DNA of 64,000 bases from Casuarina equisetifolia (lineage: Eukaryota > Streptophyta > Magnoliopsida > Fagales > Casuarinaceae). The notes beneath the pieces were generated by a model, which saw only the letters and a list, made by a program, of their open reading frames with translations, did not search any database and was not told the DNA's origin. This document shows, piece after piece, positions 48,471 through 59,755 of the stretch (position 1 is its first letter; the number at the start of each line of letters is the position of its first letter). The stretch spans positions 4,905,501 through 4,969,500 of the forward strand of contig CM052361.1 in the NCBI GenBank assembly GCA_028551475.1. The letters are read 5' to 3'. The translations under genes and the position numbers were made by a program.

Positions 48471-49815
48471 GTGGATAGAGAAACAGATTGACGAAGGCGT
48501 ACAAAACTGAAGTATCTCTTCAAATCGAATCCACTGTTGTTGTATACATACTCTTATTATAATTTTTTCGTTTACAACTGACTTAACAAGATTTATACTC
48601 GTACACACAAGTCTAAGTATTACTGTTATCGAAGGACTTAAAATTCCTTGATTTATTTTGAAACAAAGTCAAGCCCTCCCCACACGGCAGAGCTGTGGAA
48701 GACTAAGCGCATTAATGCCCTGTCCCGCACGTTGATCCGAGACTCAAATCATCGACCCCCTTTGTATCAGAAATTTGATGGTGACATAGTGGCTTCCCCA
48801 AGGAGCATCGTGGCTTTAACATTGAATGATTGTCATTGTGGAAGATGAAGTTCTCTTAAAAATTCGAATGTTCTTTGTACTGCAAAACTATCCTTTGGCA
48901 AAAGAAGGCGAAGACCTATAAAGAATAAAGACCTACCTCCAATTTCGTTTTTTATTTTATTTTTTCTGTTCACTTATTTTGATTTTAATATTTATCTATT
49001 TCATTCTTCTATGAAAAAATAGACTTTATATGTGAAAAATAGTTGGCATTTATCTTTAAATTATTGTTCTATGAAGGATGGAGAATATTTTGTCATTTAG
49101 TCTGGAAAATATGTTACTAATGAGAGCGATAGCCCAGGGCACAAACAATTCATGTGCATTGGACGTTTCTTAGGTCCAGATCTTTAGTCCGGTGACCCAA
49201 ATCAACCACCCTTTTATGCACGAGAAGCTGTAGTGACTCAATTGTCGAAGGCTTAAGACAAAGTGAAGTCCTCCACACACGGCAGCGTGTAAGATCAAGA
49301 AAACCATAGCCGTGGAAGGCACAACGCACTAATGCCCCGTCCCGCACGTTGCTCAAAGACTGAAGTAAACGACCTCCTTTAGGCCTAGAAACAGCAGTGG
49401 GACCATAGTTGTGACAGACTGAGAGAGATACATGTAACATCAACCACTCTTTTAGGCCCAGAAATTGTAGTGCTCAAAACAAAGTCCAGCCCTCCCCACA
49501 CGGCATGGCTGAAGACTAAGCGCGTTAATGCCCTGTCCTACCCTTTGATCCGGAGACTCAAATCAACAGCCCCACTTTATTTGAAAATTAATGGTGACTT
49601 AGTGGCCTCTCCAAGTAATATCGTAGTTGTTACATTGACTATCGTTGTGGAAGATGAAGACCTCTCAATGATTCACACGCCTTTTGCGATCGGCCTTAGA
49701 TTCTTTGAGATAAGCTCCCCAAAAGTCATTAGTTTCAAGGGAGTTAGAAAATCCTAGTATTCTTCATTGAACCTTAGTATATCGTTAAATTGTTCAAAAG
49801 AAATAACCAAACATG
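48471..49815 (-). repeat. Spacer modules upstream of unit 5 distal region
   Basis: Module copies with minus-strand cores near 48708, 49330 and 49525. 48890-49140 parallels the duplicated segment at 6420-7132. The region ends with AAATAACCAAACATGGTG at about 49801-49818, where the short-ORF block is cut after its first codons and joined to AT-rich spacer. Confidence 0.6.
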
Positions 49816-51291
49816 GTGAATTTTAGGTTTATTCATATCTATGAGTGCTAATAAAGAATCTAAGTTTTGATATTATATTAAAAAAATTCATTCTTATCTT
49901 AAAAGCTAAATTATGAAATAGATGAACATACTCATATTTAACCACATACAAACACTCACATCTCAATAATAAGAGACTGAATTCTACACCACAACATGCC
50001 TTCTTATTATAATAGTTTGATACAAACTATTTTGTGGTGTTATTTTTTGTGTAGACTCAAGGCCTTATTAGATTTATAGGGGTGTTAAGGAAGCACTTAG
50101 GCTCTAATGTCATATTAAGAAATATATTCCCATCTCAAAAATTAGCTTTAATACTATGTTAAATTTGTATAAAGATTTATCACATTTAATCTAAAACCTT
50201 AAAATACCAAGTGAAGAAATTCATCTCTTTATAAATTAATTTCTAAGTTTTTATATTTACTTCATGAAACTTAACAATATATGATAATTAATCTTTTAAA
50301 AAATAAAATAAAACAAAATTTGTGCTATTAATTTTTTCTTTAGTATCATGATTGGATCTGAGCCCAAACATGTCCTTACTTAACAACAAGTGGTCGGGCT
50401 TACTAAGAGATTGCAACATCCTCTTATTTGGACCATATTGATAACAAAAAAAAATATGTATAAAAAATACTAAGTATTATCAATCTTTTTGTTTTATGAC
50501 GTCTTAACAAGGAATTAATGGCCTAGTCAATATTGCTATGAGCATCATTTCCTGGAGTGTTCATAATAATTTTCTCATAGCGTTCTCCTTTAAACTTTAT
50601 TATATCGTTAGATTGTCCTAATCAAATAAGCAAATATGGTGTCCAAAAAAACATAAAGGAGAAAATCAAACCCACACTACACAAAACCGAGCATACGAGA
50701 TGAATAGGTGACCAAAATTAAATATTCAAAAAATTTGTCGCTATTTGGATTGTTTTGATAAGGAAAATAATGTCTATCAAAAATATATTGCAATGAGTAT
50801 CATTACCCAAGGCGTTTAATAATGACCTCCTCCTGGCCCAATTTGATGTTTGAATCTAAGATTTTATCATCTCTGTTTATGTTTGATATACTTTATAAGA
50901 ATTATTTGTTCCATGCCTGCCTAGGATTGCAGGCTGCAACTCCAAGTCAACTACGTAACTTCTTCAACTGTAAAAGATGGTGAGGAGAATCTTTTCACAA
51001 TTGTTGTCCACCCAGGTGCGTCCTTTGTGGTCCGTCTGTGGTCCGACTAAAGAGGAGATTCAAAATTCTTGACAATTTTCTCAACATTTTTTATTAATTA
51101 GTGTTTTTATGATGAAGCATTTTTATTTATTTTTGGAATGTTTTAGTTCTTAAATTATTTAAGCAAATTAAATAGGTTAGTAGAACGTGACAAACAAAGT
51201 CTGAAAGCATTCTTTTATCGAATGAAAGCAAGCTTTTCTTATTCTTCAATCCACAGCACACAGAACACGTCCTCTGCCTGCTTTTATGCTT
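49816..51291. other. AT-rich spacer, no gene seen
   Basis: Same spacer type as 3476-5480 in reverse orientation, running into the 3' side of the RLP relic at 51292. No coding frame is supported. Confidence 0.6.
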
Positions 51292-52235
51292 TTAGATGCC
51301 ACCAACGAGTCGATACCTCTAATCATCCTAGAACTTGTAACATCCGTATCTCCAAGCCTTGTTGAATGCTAATGGACCCAGTACACCCCAAAAACCCACC
51401 AAATATCCAAACGCTAATGCCCATATAATACTATTCCTTGTCTATCCAGCCCCATTCTCGCCACCTCCATCATAGACACTTAGTACTGGCTTTGGGGATG
51501 TGTCATCTCCAGGGCAGGGTGTTGTAAGTGGAGGCCTGCATAGGTCGTCATTACCAATGAAATCAAATTTGTTGAAGCTTTGCAATTGTGTATTGGTAGG
51601 AATTCTTACATTCAAATTCAACCCGTTTGAAGAGGCTAGAAATGTTTTTAGCCTCATTAGCTTGCAAAGATGCATTTCTAAAAAAGTGCCTTTCAGTATT
51701 TTGTTAGAGATTGTCGAACTTTTCAAGGTACAAAAGATCTTCAAAACTTTTTTGGAATTGTTTCATTTAGCTGATTATGCGAGCATGTACCCTTAAGGAT
51801 AACAGTTTACCTACGGACATGAGAATTGGGTAGATAACTAGTCAAGATCTTCCACCACCATGTTGAAACCTAAAGATGTAATTTTTAGGTATATTTTAAA
51901 TTTTGAAAAAGATCAAAACAAATTTGGATATTATTATCTTCAAAAGCATTTGAATTTAGATGCAAATAATGAAGATGATGTCATTCTTATAAAGAAATTA
52001 TTTCTAATTTCACCAATTTGTAGGGTAAAATCTTCAAAAATATTATGAGGATATAGTTGTACCACAATTTTAGCTAGACAGTCACAACTAATTCATCTCC
52101 GTTTCCCACATTCTCTTTCTTTCGAAGTGGAAAATAAATTTAAAAGGTCATTGATATATTGTTTGAAGCTCAATGGGGCTTCACTTTCTTTTCTTTGGCA
52201 AAAAGTATTTTGATTTGCTTGACAATTGACAAAGA
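51292..52235 (-). pseudogene. Decayed LRR-RLP relic downstream of unit 5, shortened
   Basis: Most reduced of the five relics. It keeps an LRRNT-like piece (about 52090-52235, start codon and most of the signal peptide missing), first LRR traces at about 51860-52030, and a C-terminal part at 51442-51744 in which an early LRR piece is fused directly to RIPTNTQLQSFNKFDFIGND and DLCRPPLTTPCPGDDTSPKP. TM and tail sequence runs out of frame to the family stop at 51292-51294. The deletion that joins the pieces is absent from the other four. Confidence 0.78.
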
Positions 52236-53041
52236 ATAGGTACCAATTTGGTATAGTTGCCTAAAAGATGCAAGTCGGTAATCCAAGATGCTTTTTCTTC
52301 TGTCTCTCTTTTCTTTTCTTCTCAACCTTGTATTTGTTTGCAATCATTCTCACTTTTCCTACATGGATTGAGCAATTGTTTTCAACTGTTCACAAATCCT
52401 ACCTGTAGGCGATGAAAAAGTTGAGCATCTCTTTGGACAATTAAGGTATGGAAGTGACAGAAGATGGTAGATGACCAGCCCCATGGTTTGATTCAAGGAC
52501 CAAAACCAACAATTTCTCTCTGTGCCAGAATTGGATGTTGGCTTGATGGAAGAAACCACAAACAGAGTCAAGAGCATCGGGCCTTCCCCGAGAGGCAGTG
52601 TGGCAAGTACGCAACTCGTAGTTGTGGAAGTTAAAGCATCAGATGCCCCGTCGCATGCTTTCATCTACAGACTGCCATCGGCCATGGACTTCAATCTGAC
52701 CTTCCTTACTAGTGTTCAAGATGAATTGTTGTGAATTACATAGCCAAAATAAATCAAAGAGTTTTAATCCCTCAATAGATAAGCATAACAGGAGTTAAAA
52801 GAACACTGGCGTTCTCCTTCGAATCTGACAGAATCAAAATCATTTACAAAACACAAAAGATAAGCAAAAATAGGCTTCACGTAAGATACTGCAACCATAT
52901 AAGATGAGTCTGATAATTACATGGAGAAAATGATAATTACATATAAGATACTGCAACCATATAAGATTAGTTTGAAGCTTTCTTTATTCTTCAAACCACC
53001 ACAAACAAAACAAATACTATGCTCTCAGCCAATTTGCGCTT
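52236..53041 (-). other. 3' flank of unit 5 RLP
   Basis: No gene seen. Homologous to the other RLP 3' flanks but about 180 bp shorter. It contains a module variant around 52520-52700 and a short local repeat (AAGATACTGCAACCATATAAGAT type) at about 52880-52970. Confidence 0.6.
52983..52988 (-). terminator. Poly(A) signal candidate of unit 5 RLP
   Basis: AATAAA on the minus strand lies 54 bases past the stop codon, the same spacing as in the other units. Confidence 0.5.
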
Positions 53042-55801
53042 TTAGATGCCACCAAATAGTTGACACCTCACATCAACCCAAAACTTGTAGTATGCGTATC
53101 TCCAAGCCTTGTTGAACACTAGTGGACCAATTATGCCCCCAAAACCCACCACAAATCCAAACGGTATGCCCATATAAAACCATTTCTTGTCCATCCAGCC
53201 ATCGTTCGCACCACCTCCGTCATAAATGCTTGGTACTGGCTTTGGGGATGCGTCATCTCCAGGGCAGGTAGCTGTAAGTGGAGGCCCACAAAGGTTTTGA
53301 TTGCCGACAAAGCTAAGTCGACCAAAGGATTGAAGCTGGGTGCTGGTTGGAATTTTGCCCGAGAAGTCATTGTATGAAAAGTTAACATAATCCAAGAAAG
53401 TAAGAGTTGTCAAACTCTGGGGTATTAAACCTGTAAGTTGATTCATTGAAACATCCAAAACCTCCAACTGCCTCATGGCACTGATCTTCTTTGGAATTCC
53501 TCCCTGGAGTTGATTGTTTGATAGATTCAAGAATCTTAGAAAAAGGAGATTGGTTAGTTCCTCAGGGATCTTTCCTGTTAAACTATTACTTGAGAGGTCC
53601 ATGCTTGTGACAAGGGAAAGATCTATCCTGCTATATTCATACTTTGCATTCTTCGTTACCAAGTATGCTTTTCCTTTATCGGAGAAATTACCAATCGGAG
53701 AAGGTTCCCCCATCATGCCAGTAAAATTACCGAAGCAACGCGGAATGCTTCCTGAGAAGTTGTTTTGAGAGAGGTCCAATATTTGAAGAAAATGGAAGTC
53801 ACAAAACTCCCTAGGAATATTGCCACCAAATTTGTTTGAGCGAAGCATGAGAAGGCCAAAGAGGGGCAAATGCTTTCCCAACCAAATGGGCAAGTCAAGG
53901 GAAAAGTTATTCTCACTAAGATCTAACATTTGCAAGGATGTGAGATTCCACAATGACTGCGGTAAGCTCCCAGAAAGACTATTTTTGTATAGGGATAATG
54001 AAAAAAGATTGGATAAAGTACATAGGGAGCTCGGTATACTTCCTGTCAAGTTATTGTCCCCCAGTTGTAGCTGTAGTAAATTAGAATAATTCATCCAACA
54101 GTCAGGAAACTTTCCATGTAAAATATTCCCCGATAAATCAAGAAATAGCATATCACTGATTCTATCTTTTTGTTCACAAAGGACAAGAGAAAGAGCCCCA
54201 TGGAATAAGTTATTAGAAAGATCCAAGGAGTAGATGGTAGAAGAGAAACGGGGGAGTGGGCCAGAGAAGTTGTTTGAATGAAGGCTAATTATGCCTCCAC
54301 AAGATAAACCTGGAATATTCCCACGAAGACGGTTATGAGAAAGCTCTAGATAAATGAACTGGGAACAACGGCTCCAAAACCACGGAGGGATAACATCTGA
54401 GATTCTTGAATTTGACAAATCTAGTTCTTGAAGATCTTTCTGTGATTCAATCCATGTAGGAAATCGTGGTCCTACTTGCCAGGATTCCAACTCTAGAGTT
54501 TCAAGTTGAAAATGAGGAATCCAATTTGATTGTACTGTTAAATTCAACTGATTTGAAGAGGCTAGAAACCGTTTCAGCCTTGTTAGGTTGGAAAAATGTA
54601 CCTCTGAAACAGAGCCCTCCAGTGTATTGTTAGAGATGTCTAAGTATTCCAAATTTGAAAGATTTCCAAAACTTGCCGGAATCGATTCATTCAACCGATT
54701 GTCTAACACATCTAATAGGCTTAATGAAGACAATTTACCAATGGAAATGGGAATTGGACCAGTAAGCAAGTTATACCCTAGATTAAGAGAATATAGTTGT
54801 TGAAATTCTCCCAACTGATCGGGCAAAGTACCTGAAATTGAATTAAAACTCAACTCTAACAACTCTAAACTTTTCACATAGCATGTGGAAGAATTTCCAA
54901 GAAGTTCACACAACTTTCCTTCCATATTGTTCCAACCAAGATCTAAAAAACGGAGATTACACAAATTTCCCAAGGAAATTGGAATTTTTCCTTCAAGATT
55001 ATTGAAAGACAAATCAAGGTGAGTTAGATGGGATAGGTAATTAATATCACTAGGAAGAACACCTGTAATAAGGTTTGCTGAAAGGTCAAGTTTTTCAAGA
55101 TTAGTTATATTGTGTAACCAATTAGGTACGATTCTAAAGTTGTTATAGGACAGATATGCATTTCTAAGAGCAGGGAAATGAAAGAAAACTTGAACTGAAA
55201 TAGGAATAAAAGTGGAACTCAAATCAAGTGTAACCAATGATGTAGATGTGGTCTGAAAAGGGTTTGATATCTCACTAAGATTAATCCCTTTCAGGCTCAA
55301 GGTTTCTAATGAAGAAAGATTAAATAACCATTTAAGACTATTAGCTCTCAAATTAGGAAAAGCAAAAGTCAAATTAAGATATTTTAAATTTTGGAAAGAA
55401 CCTAAAACACTTGAAATATGATGATCTTCAAAATTATTGAAACTTAGGTCAAAATATTGAAGATGATCTAATTCTTTTAAAGAATCATTTATATATCCAC
55501 CTAAATTGAATGTTGAGCAATCCATTACATAATCAATACAAGGATTTCTGAGGTTTAGTTTGATAACATGTCCAGTTATGTTATCACAACTAATGCCTCT
55601 CCATGTACAACATTCATTACCCGTCCAAGATGAAAGCCGACTTGAAGGGTCTTTGACATGTTGTTTGAAGGTTAAGAGGGCTTTTTTCTCTTTTTCTCTA
55701 CAAAGGACAACTGGACTGCCATGACAATTGACATAGCAAGTTGCTGAAAAGAAAACATACCAGTGAAAAAGTACTATCAAAACAATGGTCTTCCAATCCA
55801 T
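53042..55801 (-). CDS. LRR receptor-like protein (RLP, EIX/Cf-type architecture), unit 5, intact
   Basis: The only full-length uninterrupted RLP here, intronless, 919 aa. The ATG at 55801 starts the signal peptide (about 1-28); the upstream in-frame stretch has only TTG. LRRNT covers about 29-88 (CREKEKKALLTFKQH, NECCTWRGISC). About 25 plant-type LRRs (LxxLDLSxNxLxGxIP) run to about residue 690. A non-LRR island spans about 691-729 (GMMGEPSPIGNF through KNAKYEYS), then four LRRs (730-826), LRRCT with NLCGPPLTATCPGDD, a single TM at about 874-896 rich in small residues (GIPFGFVVGFGG), and a 23-residue tail (NKAWRYAYYKFW). No kinase. In studied families such RLPs sit in the plasma membrane, sense microbial or other ligands and signal through SOBIR1/BAK1-type kinases. 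Ligand here unknown. Confidence 0.95.
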   Translation of the reverse strand: MDWKTIVLIVLFHWYVFFSATCYVNCHGSPVVLCREKEKKALLTFKQHVKDPSSRLSSWTGNECCTWRGISCDNITGHVIKLNLRNPCIDYVMDCSTFNLGGYINDSLKELDHLQYFDLSFNNFEDHHISSVLGSFQNLKYLNLTFAFPNLRANSLKWLFNLSSLETLSLKGINLSEISNPFQTTSTSLVTLDLSSTFIPISVQVFFHFPALRNAYLSYNNFRIVPNWLHNITNLEKLDLSANLITGVLPSDINYLSHLTHLDLSFNNLEGKIPISLGNLCNLRFLDLGWNNMEGKLCELLGNSSTCYVKSLELLELSFNSISGTLPDQLGEFQQLYSLNLGYNLLTGPIPISIGKLSSLSLLDVLDNRLNESIPASFGNLSNLEYLDISNNTLEGSVSEVHFSNLTRLKRFLASSNQLNLTVQSNWIPHFQLETLELESWQVGPRFPTWIESQKDLQELDLSNSRISDVIPPWFWSRCSQFIYLELSHNRLRGNIPGLSCGGIISLHSNNFSGPLPRFSSTIYSLDLSNNLFHGALSLVLCEQKDRISDMLFLDLSGNILHGKFPDCWMNYSNLLQLQLGDNNLTGSIPSSLCTLSNLFSLSLYKNSLSGSLPQSLWNLTSLQMLDLSENNFSLDLPIWLGKHLPLFGLLMLRSNKFGGNIPREFCDFHFLQILDLSQNNFSGSIPRCFGNFTGMMGEPSPIGNFSDKGKAYLVTKNAKYEYSRIDLSLVTSMDLSSNSLTGKIPEELTNLLFLRFLNLSNNQLQGGIPKKISAMRQLEVLDVSMNQLTGLIPQSLTTLTFLDYVNFSYNDFSGKIPTSTQLQSFGRLSFVGNQNLCGPPLTATCPGDDASPKPVPSIYDGGGANDGWMDKKWFYMGIPFGFVVGFGGIIGPLVFNKAWRYAYYKFWVDVRCQLFGGI

Positions 55802-55915
55802 AGCCCTTCCGTGTGACACAAAGTAGAAGTATTTTTCCCTCTTTCTCTTTTTCAAGCGACACAATGGAGAACTAAGTATTACAGAAATGGGTTGTACGCT
55901 CTAGTTAGGCGGCAA

Positions 55916-55927
55916 CCTATATATAGG
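55916..55927 (-). promoter_or_regulatory. TATA-box candidate of unit 5 RLP
   Basis: CCTATATATAGG, a perfect 12-bp palindrome, lies 115 bp upstream of the ATG at 55801. Conserved position and sequence across units support a core promoter. The shape also resembles an A/T-expanded CArG box, but TATA is the simpler reading. Confidence 0.6.
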
Positions 55928-57225
55928 AGACGAAAAGGTTGGAAGCATGAATGTGGGTTATCAAAACATTGATAGATATCTTTTGACCATTCTCCTCTCT
56001 TGTTTCTATCCTCAGTACTTTTTTTCAACCGTTCACGCGCACTTTCTACAATGAAAAGATTTTCGCTTGTGAAAACACATGATCCACCGGTCCAACTGCC
56101 TTGTCCAAAGACCAAAATTAAGCATACCCAGTTGTATTAGAAACCGATGGCGACATAAATATTATGACTTCTACAAGCGGCAATGTTGTTACATCAATTG
56201 TCGTTGCGGTAGATGAGAAGCTCTCAAAAATCACACTCCTTAGTACTGTAAAGCCATCCTGTACTTTGATCCGAGACTCAAATCGACGACCCCTTTGTAT
56301 CAGAAATGTGATGGTGACATAGTGGCCCCCCCAAGGAGCATCGAGGTTGTTATGTTGATTGATTATCATAGTGGAAGACGAAGACCTCTCTAAAATTCAC
56401 ATTTCTCTGTATTATAAAGCTATCCTTTTGTGGAAAAAGAGATACCCATCGTTCGTTCCTCGGGGACTAGAAAATGATGGTAAATAGATACCTTAAGATC
56501 AGCCATGACTTCCTTTGAGATAAGCATCTCGCTAGTGTTCAACTAAACAACCATAATACGGAATTGTAAGTACTTCGATAAGATAAGCTTCACCGGCGTA
56601 AGAGAATCCACTCCTCTGAACCTATTGCAACGGAGAAGATGGTGTCACCATGTAATTAATTATGAAATTATTGTTCCTTAATAAGATAATCTCAACACAG
56701 AATGAAAAAGGAATACCAAGATCTTTATTTGTTGGACTGAAGATACAGGCTCTCCCGTTCAAAGAAGTCAAGTCCACCCCACGCGGCAGCGTGGAAGATC
56801 GTGGAAGGCTCAGCACATTAATGCCACGTCCTGCACGTTGCTCAAAGACTTGAAGTAAACGACCTCCTTTAGGCCTAGAAATTGTAGTGCTTAAAACAAA
56901 GTCCAGCCCTCCCCACACGGCATAGCCGAAGACTAAGCGCAGTAATGTCCCCTCCTACACTTTGATCAGAAGACTCAAGTCAACAGCCACACTGCATTAG
57001 AAAATTGATGGTGACTTAGTGGCCTCCCCAAGTAATATCGTGGCTATTACATCGACTGTCGTTGTGGAAGATGAAGATCTCTCAACGATTCACACACCTT
57101 TTGCGATCGGCCATAGATTCCTTTGAGATAACCTGCTCAAAAGTCCTTAATTTCAAGGGAGTTAGAAAATCCTAGTATTCTTCATTAAACCTCAGTATAT
57201 CGTGAAATTGTTCTAAAGAAATAAC
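55928..57225 (-). repeat. RLP upstream block and spacer modules of unit 5
   Basis: Near-identical to 42954-44230. Minus-strand module cores lie near 56816 and 56940. No gene supported. Confidence 0.75.
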
Positions 57226-57230
57226 CAAAA

Positions 57231-57344
57231 ATGGTTGTGTCTAGGAAAACACTTGGAAATGGTAATTACAATGGAAAAACTTCTCCTGGAAAACGTAACA
57301 GCGGCCGAAAAACGGCAGAAGGTAAGAGACAAAGCTTTTTTTAA
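57231..57344 (+). CDS. Short basic ORF of unknown function, copy d (37 aa)
   Basis: ATG at 57231 reads MVVSRKTLGNGNYNGKTSPG, then a basic Lys/Arg/Ser/Gly stretch, ending in FF* at a homopolymer. It has a 3-base insertion (extra Val) relative to copies a, c and e, which keeps the frame. A donor-like AGAAGGTAAGAG sits at the end of the conserved part. Antisense to the RLP. Function unknown. Confidence 0.32.
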   Translation: MVVSRKTLGNGNYNGKTSPGKRNSGRKTAEGKRQSFF

Positions 57345-59040
57345 AAAAAAAAAAAAAAATTCCATACTTTTCATTGTGTATAATTACCAATTAATAATCC
57401 ATTATACAAAACAATTACGCACGTAAATCTATAATCCCATATTGTGTATTAGGAGTAGGACCAATGCGCCTGCCACTGGAGTGGACATCCGCACTGGTGT
57501 GTTCGGCTTGAGTGACATGGAGCGCCGGGTGCGTTGGGTCGTGCCTCTGAACAAAAACAAAACAGTGACAGTCAAGCGAGGGCTCTGCCTAATCGATTTT
57601 AACATAGAAGATACATCGGTGACAATTAAATGACCAAAAATAGGTATTAACAAGATGGGCTTAAAATTTTTGTCACCTAAGAAGATAGGCTTCGTAGAAG
57701 ATAAAAAGAAATATTAAATTCTTCTTTGTTGACCGGAACATACAGATACTCGCGCTTACAGAAATTCAGGCAGGCTTGAGGGCTATACTTGTATATGCCA
57801 CATCAGCCAACGAATCCACGAATACCCTCAGTTCCTGGTTCTACCCTTTTATTTTATTTTATTTTATTTTATCTTACGAACTACGCCCTTAAATTCTTTT
57901 ACAAAATAGTCAAAGTTGAATTTTCCAAGTCATGTTAAGTGTAAGTCCATATTTAAAATTTGATAAACTTCTGATTTTCATTAAACCCAAATAATAAAAG
58001 TGATATGATAGTTGTATTTGTTGTATATATTTCAATAAACCCCTTCGCAATGTAGAATAATTTCATATTGTTTATTTAACATCATTGCTCTCATAAGTGG
58101 TCTCATCCAAACCATCTCACAGCACTTTGAGTTTATTCATATTTATAAAGAGTGTTAAGAGAAAATTTGAGTTCTGATACCATTTTAAAAAAGTTCATTC
58201 TTATCTTAAATGCTAACTCATGAAATAAATAGACATATTCATATTTAATCAAGTACACACACTCATATCTTAACAATCTATGATTGGACATCTACACTAC
58301 AACATGTCTTTCCACTACAATGATTTAATACAAACTATTTTGTGATATTACTTTTTACATAGACTTAAGGTCTTACCACATCTATACCACATCTATAGGG
58401 GTGTTAAAGAAGAACTTAGATTTTAATATCATATTAAGAAGTCTATGCCCATATCAAAAACTAGCTTTAACAATATATTAAATTGTTTTAGAAAATAATC
58501 ATATCTAGTTTAAAAACTTAAAATATTAAATGGGGGAATCATTTCTTTATAAATTACTTTATAAATTTTTATACTTACCACATGAAACATAGCAATACAT
58601 GACAATTAATCTTAAGAAAAACAATAATTGTGCTATTAATTTTTTCTTTAGTGTCATGGTTGAACGTGGGCCCAAACATGTCCTTATTTAACAATGAGTG
58701 ATCTGGCTTATTAGGAGATTGTAACATCCTCATATTTGGACCATATTGATAAGAAAAAAGAATATGTATAAAAAAATACGACATTTTAACAAGGAATTAT
58801 TGGCCTAATCACTATTGCTATGAGTATCATTCCACGAAGTGTTTTATAATAACCTCCACATACCATTCTCCTTTGGACTTAACTATATTGTTAAATCAGA
58901 CTACAAATAACTTGGCGCTAATGCCACGTAAGAATGGGCCCAAGCCAACTGAAACTCATGAGCATAGTAAGAGGTAACCCATGCCTTATAAGATACAAAT
59001 GTTTGAGTATTCATTCTAATGTAAGACTAGCTCTCTCTTA
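57345..59040. other. GC-richer block remainder and AT-rich spacer, no gene seen
   Basis: 57345-57600 is the rest of the block (GGAGTAGGACCAATGCGCCT, GTCGTGCCTCTGAAC). 57610-57870 is the segment shared with 16490-16720 and 35330-35560. The remainder is AT-rich spacer with an ATTTT run at about 57848-57872. Confidence 0.6.
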
Positions 59041-59042
59041 AC

Positions 59043-59066
59043 AATATATATATATATATATATATG
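59043..59066. repeat. TA dinucleotide microsatellite
   Basis: About eleven AT/TA units, at the junction between AT-rich spacer and the dispersed repeat that follows. Confidence 0.85.
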
Positions 59067-59445
59067 CTATGTTCCAACAAGATTCACCAGCTAGATCTTG
59101 CCCAAACATGCAACTCTAGGACACAACTCACACCAATACGTGACCATGCAATAGTAAACCAATTGACAATGTGGAAATTTTAAACTAACATTAGCAATTT
59201 TATATGAAATCACAAAAACAATATACTAATTTTTCTCTTATCACTTTTCAGAATATAAAGAATCAATATAGTAAACAGAAGTTCAATAACCAGTCAGAAA
59301 GACAAATGATCGAACCTCCTAGTTTTTCTTCCTGCTGATGAAAATGAAATTCAGAGGAAAAAAAAAGAGGCAGAACAAGGAAATCAAGAAGTGGGTATCA
59401 CCCGCTACGAACTAACTCGGTACTAGAGGACCAAAAACCCGCAAC
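59067..59445 (+). repeat. Dispersed repeat (copy 2 of 47845-48195)
   Basis: Same landmarks and orientation as 47845-48195, with scattered substitutions and small indels, including an inserted stretch near 59215-59255. Confidence 0.65.
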
Positions 59446-59755
59446 TTAGACAGATAAAACTAGCACATTTCTGTAAGCGCCTAAAATTTGGCCACTTCTG
59501 TTCCCCGTGGGAGACGTCTATAGGTGTCCTGCGCCTCTCATCTTGCCATGTCACCAGATTTGCTGATTTTGCTAAGTCAAGGCCCTTGAACACCCCAAGA
59601 TCCTAGTTTTTCATTTTCCTTTCTTTTCTTTTCTTTTCTTTCCTTTTTTTTTTTTCTTTTTGAGTTTCACGAGCTACTCCATTGAAGTCAATTTTATTCC
59701 GACTTGTTGGATGGAAGTCGGTATCAAAATTGTGGAGTAAAGTTCTGATTAAATG
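59446..59755 (+). repeat. Dispersed repeat (copy 2 of 18036-18345), with CT-rich run
   Basis: Shares the landmarks of 18036-18345 and carries an expanded pyrimidine run (TTTCTTTTC type) at about 59617-59658. No supported ORF. Confidence 0.65.

Noticed and set aside
53514..54089. Plus-strand frames antisense to the RLP (and equivalents at 11291, 40313, 40564)
   Set aside because: They are shadows of the LRR coding frame, repeated because the genes are repeated, and have no family motifs.
53042..55801. Possible receptor-like kinase
   Set aside because: No kinase motifs follow the TM segment; the tail is only 23 residues before a stop shared by all units.
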